Source: Prevotella sp.
GTDB lineage: Bacteria > Bacteroidota > Bacteroidia > Bacteroidales > Bacteroidaceae
Direction: 5' to 3'
Length of the DNA: 39,131 nucleotides
Assembly (NCBI GenBank): GCA_017395215.1
Contig: JAFPVW010000049.1
Coordinates: 1 to 39,131 of the forward strand
The stretch's first letter is position 1. Every line of letters begins with the position of its first letter. Shown piece by piece: positions 33,267 to 39,131 of this stretch. Position numbers and translations under genes: made by a program. The notes beneath the pieces were generated by a model. The model ran no database searches. It was not told where the DNA came from and saw only the letters and a list, made by a program, of their open reading frames with translations.

Positions 33267-34045
33267 CGGAGCAGGAACAGCTGTTCAAGCGGCTCAACGA
33301 GCGGTTCGTACGGGCCTTCGCCACCTATCGGCTGTTAGAGGACTATGATTATGTGCTGATTGGCCTTTCGGGTGGTAAGGACTCGCTGCTGCTGACGGAA
33401 CTGTTGGCCAGACGCGCACGCATCCTTCACCCGCGCTTTCGCGTAGAGGCCGTTCATGTGCGTATGGAGAACATCCGCTACGAGACCTCGGCCGACTACC
33501 TGCAGCAGTTCTGCTCGTCGCTCGATGTCCCCCTCCATCTCGTCACCACCCGCTTCGAAACCCTCCAGCCTGCCGCCACCGCTGACGTTCGCTGTGCTGC
33601 TGCGCCGCAGCAGTCCTACCCTCAAAAAGCCAAGCCTCCCTGCTTTCTCTGCTCCTGGCACCGCCGCAAGCAGCTGTTCAACCTGGCCCAGCAACTGGGC
33701 TGCAACAAGATTGCACTGGGCCACCATCGCGACGACATCATCCATACAACGCTGATGAACCTGACGTACCAAGGCCGCTTCGGCACGATGCCCGCACTGC
33801 TGCGTATGCGCAAGATGCCGCTCGCAATCATACGGCCGCTCTGCCTCATCGACGAGGCCGACATCAGGCGCTATGCCGAACTCAGCGGCTACCAGAAGCT
33901 GGTGAAGCTCTGTCCGCACGAGCACGACACCAACCGCACGGCCATTGCCGACCTCTACAACCGCATCGAACAGATGAATCCCGAGGCCCGCTATTCCATC
34001 TGGAGAGCGCTGGAGCAAGAGGGGAAATTGACTGAAGAGTATTAA
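33263..34045 (+). CDS. TtcA-like tRNA 2-thiocytidine biosynthesis protein
   Basis: A 260-residue PP-loop ATPase; TtcA thiolates C32 of some tRNAs using an Fe-S cluster. The PP-loop is SGGKDS at 36-41. A CxxC pair (PPCFLCSWHRRKQLF, near 127-130) and the segment ALGHHRDDIIHTTLMNLTYQG are TtcA signatures. A third candidate cysteine is in KLVKLCPHEHD. It is shorter than E. coli TtcA (311 residues), and residues about 100-122 carry a Pro/Ala/Gln-rich insert before the CxxC. It overlaps the DUF486 gene by four bases (ATGA). A related TtcA/TtuA-type thiolase with another target is possible. Confidence 0.85.
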   Translation: MTEQEQLFKRLNERFVRAFATYRLLEDYDYVLIGLSGGKDSLLLTELLARRARILHPRFRVEAVHVRMENIRYETSADYLQQFCSSLDVPLHLVTTRFETLQPAATADVRCAAAPQQSYPQKAKPPCFLCSWHRRKQLFNLAQQLGCNKIALGHHRDDIIHTTLMNLTYQGRFGTMPALLRMRKMPLAIIRPLCLIDEADIRRYAELSGYQKLVKLCPHEHDTNRTAIADLYNRIEQMNPEARYSIWRALEQEGKLTEEY

Positions 34046-34094
34046 AAACATATAATTCTTAGGGCCGGATTCACGATTATTTGATTTTTCTCCG

Positions 34095-34102
34095 TATCTT
34101 TG
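34095..34102 (+). promoter_or_regulatory. Possible -7 element for the PD40-type gene
   Basis: TATCTTTG matches TAnnTTTG and lies 22 nt before the ATG at 34125. No TTTG box lies 19-21 nt upstream (one at 34080-34083 is too close). Confidence 0.45.
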
Positions 34103-34124
34103 TAAATCAAAAACTTTTGAGATA

Positions 34125-35279
34125 ATGAGAAAAATGAAGATAACAACCATATTATTAGCGGCCATGATGGCAATGCCGGTAATTGCCCAGAAGCGCAAAG
34201 CCCCTGTCAGAAAGAAGGTTGTGCCCGTTGTGGTAGAACTGTCAAGAGAGGAGCAGTTGTTTGAGGATATGCTTGAGGCAACCCAGCAGATTATGTTCAT
34301 CGACAGCGCCGTGGTCGACAAGCAGAGTTTTCTGGAGTCATACCGCCTGAATGCTGAGGCGGGCACCGTCACGGGCTACAACAGATTCTTCAGGAGCGAG
34401 GACCAGCCCTACTCGACCGTCTACGTCAACCAGCTTGGCAACAAGTGCTGGTTTGCACAAAACGGACGGCTCTACACGGCCGACCTGCTTGGCAACACGT
34501 GGAGCGAGCCGGCACCGCTTGAGGGACTCGGACAATACCAGCGCACCAACTATCCGTTTATGATGTCGGATGGTACCACGCTCTACTTTGCCGCCATCAG
34601 CGACGAAGGGCTGGGCGGACTCGACATCTATGTGTCGCGCTACGACTCTGAGACAGGAAAATACCTGCTCGCCGAGAACATCGGACTGCCCTTCAACTCG
34701 AGCGCCAACGACTATATGTACGCCATCGACGAGATGAACGGCATCGGCTACTTTGCCACCGACCGCCGACAGCCTGAAGGGAAGGTGTGCATCTATACCT
34801 TTATTCCCAACCAGAAGCGCATCACTTACTCGACTGACGAACTCGACAAGGCGGCCATCAGGAGCAGGGCCAGGATTGAGCGAATTGCTGATACCTGGGG
34901 CGACGGGGAATTGCGAACGGAAACGCTCGACCGTCTGAACAATGCCGGCAGACGCCCCAAGGAGGAAAAGAAGAAACAGCCTGAATTCACGTTTATCATC
35001 AACGACGACATTGTCTACAACAGCTTGTCTGACTTTCAGGATGCCGACAACAGCAAGCGCATCGCAAACCTGATGAAGATGCGCAAGTCGTACGACGAGC
35101 TGGGCACCAATCTCGAGAAGATGCGCGACTACTATGCCACAAAGGCCGACATTGCCGAGAGAAGCAATATGCAAGCCGAGATTCTTGGCTGCGAACAGGA
35201 ATACTACCAGCTGGAGAGCGACATACGGCAGCTGGAGAAAATCATACGCTACGCTGAGATAAAAGCTATAAACCAATAA
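34125..35279 (+). CDS. Exported PD40/WD40-like repeat protein of unknown function
   Basis: A 384-residue protein with a signal peptide (MRKMKITTILLAAMMAMPVIA). About residues 85-230 contain PD40-type beta-propeller units: SDGTTLYFAAISDEGLGGLDIYVSRYD and NGIGYFATDRRQPEGKVCIY. Residues about 240-384 are charged and helical, with coiled-coil-like heptads (LEKMRDYYATKADIAERSNM, YYQLESDIRQLEKIIRYAEI). PD40 repeats occur in Bacteroidota envelope proteins, some with OmpA domains; none is present here. I cannot assign a function. The next gene follows after 15 nt, so they may share a message. Confidence 0.75.
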   Translation: MRKMKITTILLAAMMAMPVIAQKRKAPVRKKVVPVVVELSREEQLFEDMLEATQQIMFIDSAVVDKQSFLESYRLNAEAGTVTGYNRFFRSEDQPYSTVYVNQLGNKCWFAQNGRLYTADLLGNTWSEPAPLEGLGQYQRTNYPFMMSDGTTLYFAAISDEGLGGLDIYVSRYDSETGKYLLAENIGLPFNSSANDYMYAIDEMNGIGYFATDRRQPEGKVCIYTFIPNQKRITYSTDELDKAAIRSRARIERIADTWGDGELRTETLDRLNNAGRRPKEEKKKQPEFTFIINDDIVYNSLSDFQDADNSKRIANLMKMRKSYDELGTNLEKMRDYYATKADIAERSNMQAEILGCEQEYYQLESDIRQLEKIIRYAEIKAINQ

Positions 35280-35294
35280 AACAAAACAAGCCCT

Positions 35295-36173
35295 ATGACA
35301 ACAAAAAGAACCTTCCCGGAATCTGAACTGATCATCAATAATGACGGTTCGTGCTTCCATCTGCACCTGAAGCCTGAGCAGCTGGCCGACCGCGTCATCC
35401 TCGTCGGCGACCCTGCCCGCGTAAATACCGTAGCCGACCACTTCGACTCTCGCGAGTGCGAAGTCAGCAGCCGCGAGTTCCACACCATAACCGGTATGTA
35501 CAAAGGCAAGCGTATCACTTGTCAGAGTCATGGCATCGGCTGCGACAACATCGACATCGTGGCCAACGAACTCGACACGCTGGCCAACATTGACTACACC
35601 ACGCGTGAGGAAAAAGACGAGCACCGCACGCTCACGATGGTGCGCATCGGTACCTGCGGCGGTCTACAGCCTTTCACGCCGACAGGCTGCTTTGTGGCCT
35701 CGGTCAAGAGCATCGGCTTCGACGGCCTGCTGAACTATTATGCAGGACGCAATGTCGTCTGCGACATCCCGATGGAAAGAGCGTTCATGGAGCACATGCA
35801 GTGGCCCCCCATCAAGGGAGCACCCTATGTCGTTGTGGCCGACGAAGAGCTCATCGAACAGATTGCACAGGACGATATGGTGCGCGGCTACACCATCTCG
35901 TGCGGCGGCTTCTATGGCCCGCAGGGGCGTGTGCTTCGTGCCGACATTGCCGACCCACAGCAGAACGAGAAGATTGAGGCATTCGAGTATGAGGGCATGA
36001 AAATCTGCAACTTCGAGATGGAGAGTTCAGCCCTCGCCGGAATGGCTTCATTGCTCGGACATCGCGCCATGACCTGCTGCATGGTCATAGCCAACCGCTA
36101 CGCGCAGAAGATGAATACCGAATACAAGAACTCCATCGACACGCTCATTGAGAAAGTCCTCGACCGTATTTAA
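35295..36173 (+). CDS. Nucleoside phosphorylase (uridine phosphorylase-like)
   Basis: A 292-residue member of nucleoside phosphorylase family I, which cleaves nucleosides with phosphate to the free base and ribose-1-phosphate. VGDPARV (near 37-43) binds phosphate. VRIGTCGGLQP matches the central glycine motif, and CNFEMESSALAGMASLLG (near 238-255) carries the FEME ribose-binding glutamates. It is about 40 residues longer than E. coli Udp, with the extra length in the N-terminal half and in the segment CGGFYGPQGRVLRADI. Uridine as substrate is likely but not certain. The gene sits 21 nt before the flotillin gene. Confidence 0.88.
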   Translation: MTTKRTFPESELIINNDGSCFHLHLKPEQLADRVILVGDPARVNTVADHFDSRECEVSSREFHTITGMYKGKRITCQSHGIGCDNIDIVANELDTLANIDYTTREEKDEHRTLTMVRIGTCGGLQPFTPTGCFVASVKSIGFDGLLNYYAGRNVVCDIPMERAFMEHMQWPPIKGAPYVVVADEELIEQIAQDDMVRGYTISCGGFYGPQGRVLRADIADPQQNEKIEAFEYEGMKICNFEMESSALAGMASLLGHRAMTCCMVIANRYAQKMNTEYKNSIDTLIEKVLDRI

Positions 36174-36194
36174 CCAAAACTATTTTATACCATT

Positions 36195-37685
36195 ATGGAT
36201 CCAATTACACTTTACACACTCATTGTGGTAGCTGTGCTGCTGCTCGTCCTCTTCGTCTTCATTTCTTACGTCAAAGCGCCTCCTTCGTTTGCTTACATCA
36301 TCTCAGGTCTGTCATCCCAGCCCCGTGTGCTTATCGGTAAGGGTGGATTCCGTGTACCGTTCCTCGAGCGTCTCGATAAGGTATATCTCGGACAGATTAC
36401 CGTCGACATCAAAACGGAAGAAAGCGTACCCACCAACGACTTCATTAACGTCGACGTAGACGCTGTGGCTAAGATTCGCGTGACGCCTAATAACGAAGGT
36501 ACACGACTGGCTGCCAAGAACTTCCTGAATATGATGCCTGAGGAGATAGCCACACAATTGCAGGACTCGCTGCAGGGTAATATGCGTGAAATAATTGGTA
36601 CGCTCGACCTGCGTTCGCTCAACACCGACCGCGACGGATTCTCTGACCAGGTGATGCAGAAGGCGCAGCCCGATATGGCCAAGCTGGGCATCGAGATTAT
36701 ATCGTGCAACATCCAGAACGTTACCGACCGCGAGGGACTCATCAAGGACCTTGGTGCCGACAATACGGCCAAGATTAAGAAGGATGCCGCCATCAACCGC
36801 GCCGTTGCCGAGCGTGATGTGAAGATTGAGGTGTCGAAGGCCGACAAAGAAGCCAACGATGCCCGCGTAGATGCTGATACAGCCATCGCCGTCAAGAACA
36901 ACGACCTGGCCCTGAAGCGCGCTGCCTTGAAGCGTGAGGCCGACACCGCTCAGGCTGATGCCGATGCCGCATACGCCATTCAGCAGCAGGAGCAGCAGAA
37001 GACAATCAACATCAAGACCGTCGAGGCCGAGATTGAGAAGACCAAGCGTGAGCAGATTCTCTCAAAGGAGCAGATCGAAATCAAGATGAACCAACTGGCA
37101 GCTGAGGTCGAGAAGCAGGCTGATGCTGATAAATATAAGGTGGAAATCGATGCTCAGGCAGACCTCGAACAGCGCAAGCGTGTGGCTGAGGCTCAGAAGT
37201 ACGAAGCCGAGCAGCGCGCTCTGGCTCAGAACGCCGAGTCTGATGCTGCCCGCTACCGTCTGGAGCAGGAGGCCATCGGTATCAAGGCTAAGGGTGAGGC
37301 TGAGGCTTACGCTATCCAGAAGAAGGGTGAGGCTGAGGCTCTCGCAATGGACAAAAAGGCCGAGGCCTACAAGAAATACAACAATGCCGCTGTAGCCCAG
37401 ATGATGATCGAGATTCTGCCGCAGATTGTCGAGAACGTCGCCAAGCCCATCTCGGCCATCAAGGATGTCAACATCTACAGCGCCGACGGCGGTGGTGTCA
37501 GCTCGCTCAGCGGCAATGTCCCTGTTGCCATCAAGCAGGCCTTCGACGTGCTCAAGTCGGCAACGGGCGTTGATATGGCCGACATCATGAAGGCTGGCAG
37601 CATCGAGGCAGTCACCACGCGTAACGTCAACCTCAACGACAAGGCCGCCGACGCCCTCTCAGGCATCGTAAAAGACAAAAAGTAG
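36195..37685 (+). CDS. Flotillin/SPFH-domain membrane protein
   Basis: A 496-residue protein with one N-terminal membrane anchor (LYTLIVVAVLLLVLFVFISYV, residues 6-26). An SPFH/band-7 domain follows (about 30-210; GGFRVPFLERLDKVYLGQI, NVDVDAVAKIRV). Next is a long alanine/glutamate-rich coiled coil (about 210-395) with the repeated AEA and KGEAEA patterns typical of flotillin. The C-terminal tail is Gly/Ala-rich. Flotillins organise membrane microdomains and oligomerise through this coiled coil. No NfeD-type partner gene is present. It is followed by mnmE after 3 nt. Confidence 0.93.
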   Translation: MDPITLYTLIVVAVLLLVLFVFISYVKAPPSFAYIISGLSSQPRVLIGKGGFRVPFLERLDKVYLGQITVDIKTEESVPTNDFINVDVDAVAKIRVTPNNEGTRLAAKNFLNMMPEEIATQLQDSLQGNMREIIGTLDLRSLNTDRDGFSDQVMQKAQPDMAKLGIEIISCNIQNVTDREGLIKDLGADNTAKIKKDAAINRAVAERDVKIEVSKADKEANDARVDADTAIAVKNNDLALKRAALKREADTAQADADAAYAIQQQEQQKTINIKTVEAEIEKTKREQILSKEQIEIKMNQLAAEVEKQADADKYKVEIDAQADLEQRKRVAEAQKYEAEQRALAQNAESDAARYRLEQEAIGIKAKGEAEAYAIQKKGEAEALAMDKKAEAYKKYNNAAVAQMMIEILPQIVENVAKPISAIKDVNIYSADGGGVSSLSGNVPVAIKQAFDVLKSATGVDMADIMKAGSIEAVTTRNVNLNDKAADALSGIVKDKK

Positions 37686-37688
37686 TAA

Positions 37689-38999
37689 ATGAACATCCTC
37701 AACAACGACACCATCTGCGCCCCCGCCACCGCTGCCGGGGGCGCACTTGCCATTATCCGCGTCAGCGGCCCCAACGCTCTCCCCATCGTCAGCACCCTCT
37801 GCCCTCTACGCTGCGACACCGTCGCAGCCAACACCACCCACTTCACCCGTCTTGTCGAGTACGATGCTGTATCACAGCATCCCCACCCCATCGACGAAGC
37901 CCTCATCACCACCTTCCGCGCCCCTCACAGCTACACTGGCGAAGACAGCGTAGAAATCTCCTGTCACGGCTCCCGATACATCATCAACAAGATTCTGGAA
38001 CTCCTCATACAGCAAGGCTGCCGCATGGCTCGTCCAGGAGAATTCACCCAGCGCGCCTACATCAACGGCAAGCTCGACCTCAGTCAGGCCGAAGCCGTAG
38101 CCGACCTCATCGCTTCTACCAACCAGACCACTCACCGCCTCGCCATGAGTCAGCTCCGAGGCGGCGTCTCCACAGAACTCTCCGACCTGCGCGAACAGCT
38201 CCTAAAGCTTACCTCCCTCCTCGAACTGGAACTCGATTTCTCCGACCACGGAGATCTCGAATTTGCCGACCGCAGCGAACTCCAGCAGCTCGCCCAGCGC
38301 ATCGACGCTCACATCACCCGACTGGCCGACTCCTTCCACGTTGGTAATGCCCTGAAAAACGGCATTCCCGTCGCCATCGTCGGCGCCCCCAACGTAGGCA
38401 AGTCAACCCTCCTCAACGCCCTCCTTGGCGAAGAGCGCGCCATCGTCAGCGACATACAAGGTACCACCCGCGATGCCATCGAAGACACCATTAGCCTCGG
38501 AGGCATCACCTTCCGCTTCATCGATACCGCAGGCATACGCCACACCAGTGACACCATCGAGAACCTCGGCATCGAGCGCTCCATAGCCGCTGTCCAGCGC
38601 GCCCAGATTATCCTGATGATGACAGAGCCCGGAGTCCCCTACCCCGACATCCCCATTCGCGACGACCAGACCGTCATCCGCATCGCCAACAAGACTGAAG
38701 ACTTCCAGGCCAAATACGGCGTAGGTCTCGACCGTCTGCGCCAACGTCTCATCGACTCAGTCCCCAAAGCCTCCGACACAGACGTCATCATCACCAACGC
38801 CCGCCACTACGAAGCCCTCATCCTCGCTCATACCCACCTCCAGCGCGTCCTCAGCGGCCTCCACAACAACCTCAGCGCCGACCTCCTCGCCGAAGACCTC
38901 CGACTCACCCTCGACGCCCTCGCTGAAATCACCGGTGCTCAAATCACCACCAACGAAGTCTTAAATAACATCTTTGCCCACTTCTGCGTGGGCAAGTGA
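37689..38999 (+). CDS. mnmE: tRNA modification GTPase MnmE
   Basis: With MnmG it installs the aminomethyl-type group on wobble U34 of several tRNAs. It has 436 residues, a little shorter than E. coli MnmE (454). The N-terminal formyl-THF-binding domain (1-120; DTICAPATAAGGALAIIRVS) is followed by a helical domain holding the GTPase: G1 GAPNVGKSTLLN near 232-243, G2 TTRDAIEDT, G3 DTAGIRHT near 279 and G4 NKTE near 334. The C-terminal CVGK supplies the conserved catalytic cysteine motif. A strong terminator lies 43 nt downstream. mnmG is not in the window. Confidence 0.97.
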   Translation: MNILNNDTICAPATAAGGALAIIRVSGPNALPIVSTLCPLRCDTVAANTTHFTRLVEYDAVSQHPHPIDEALITTFRAPHSYTGEDSVEISCHGSRYIINKILELLIQQGCRMARPGEFTQRAYINGKLDLSQAEAVADLIASTNQTTHRLAMSQLRGGVSTELSDLREQLLKLTSLLELELDFSDHGDLEFADRSELQQLAQRIDAHITRLADSFHVGNALKNGIPVAIVGAPNVGKSTLLNALLGEERAIVSDIQGTTRDAIEDTISLGGITFRFIDTAGIRHTSDTIENLGIERSIAAVQRAQIILMMTEPGVPYPDIPIRDDQTVIRIANKTEDFQAKYGVGLDRLRQRLIDSVPKASDTDVIITNARHYEALILAHTHLQRVLSGLHNNLSADLLAEDLRLTLDALAEITGAQITTNEVLNNIFAHFCVGK

Positions 39000-39041
39000 C
39001 CCCTTATAAACAACTCTGAACAACTTGGAGTAATTTGAACT

Positions 39042-39068
39042 AAGTCCCTCTAAATGAGGGACTTTTTG
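39042..39068 (+). terminator. Intrinsic terminator after mnmE
   Basis: AAGTCCCTC (39042-39050) pairs with GAGGGACTT (39056-39064), with a 5-nt loop, followed by more T residues (39065-39067). It closes the plus-strand block. Confidence 0.92.
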
Positions 39069-39092
39069 TATTTTAACACTTCAAGTTGCATA

Positions 39093-39124
39093 TTTGTTAG
39101 TTACAGTTTTTCCAGTTATTTTTG
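39093..39124 (+). promoter_or_regulatory. Promoter for a gene beyond the window
   Basis: TTTG (39093-39096) and TATTTTTG (39117-39124) with a 20-nt spacer match the Bacteroidota consensus. Together with the mnmE terminator this marks a new rightward transcript starting near 39131. Confidence 0.75.
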
Positions 39125-39131
39125 CACCGTA

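Overview
The window looks like chromosome of a Bacteroidales bacterium, most likely Prevotella or a close relative. The promoters I can read have the Bacteroidota form TTTG-N19/20-TAnnTTTG (before ilvC, before the Nfn-like fusion gene, and at the right edge). Start codons mostly lack a Shine-Dalgarno sequence. The gene set (GH9 glycosidase, Bacteroidota-type outer-membrane barrel with a carboxypeptidase-regulatory domain, fused DHOD-B-like/GltA-like flavoprotein, GGGtGRT protein, DUF486 protein) and the serine TCG/arginine CGC-rich codon use fit the same group. The species is inference.

Left part (1-17.5 kb, all minus strand). A secreted GH9 glycosidase (cut by the window edge), an iron alcohol dehydrogenase and a large outer-membrane barrel protein read in series. 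Next comes a 1,842-residue DUF4011/SF1-helicase/Vsr-like protein, the architecture of the Hhe antiphage family. A strong terminator separates it from a two-gene unit encoding a NifU-like Fe-S scaffold protein and a GGGtGRT-family protein. A small secreted protein, hisS, purA and a Fur-family regulator follow; fur and purA overlap by one base.

Middle (17.6-25.7 kb). A tightly packed minus-strand run encodes a DEDDy exonuclease, an RlmI-like rRNA methyltransferase, TilS, TruA and an EamA transporter. Divergent from it is ftsK followed by a lolA-like gene.

Accessory and regulatory zone (25.7-30.5 kb). A 489-bp intergenic region carries a long imperfect inverted repeat around a perfect 15-bp hairpin, then a strong promoter and an apparently structured RNA leader for an isolated ilvC. 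Directly after the ilvC terminator lies mobile debris: two tandem tyrosine recombinases, the first lacking its N-terminus, then a transposase fossil with a missing 5' end, a frameshift, an internal deletion and a stop codon.

Right part (30.5-39.1 kb, plus strand). A fused NfnS/NfnL-like (PyrK-like plus GltA-like) flavoprotein, a DUF486 membrane protein, a TtcA-like thiolase, a PD40-type secreted protein, a uridine-phosphorylase-like enzyme, a flotillin and mnmE, which ends in a clear terminator followed by a promoter for the next gene. Four tRNA-modification genes (truA, tilS, ttcA-like, mnmE) occur in the window. The least explained items are the GGGtGRT/NifU-like pair, the ilvC leader RNA, the solitary Hhe-like protein and the recombinase/transposase island.
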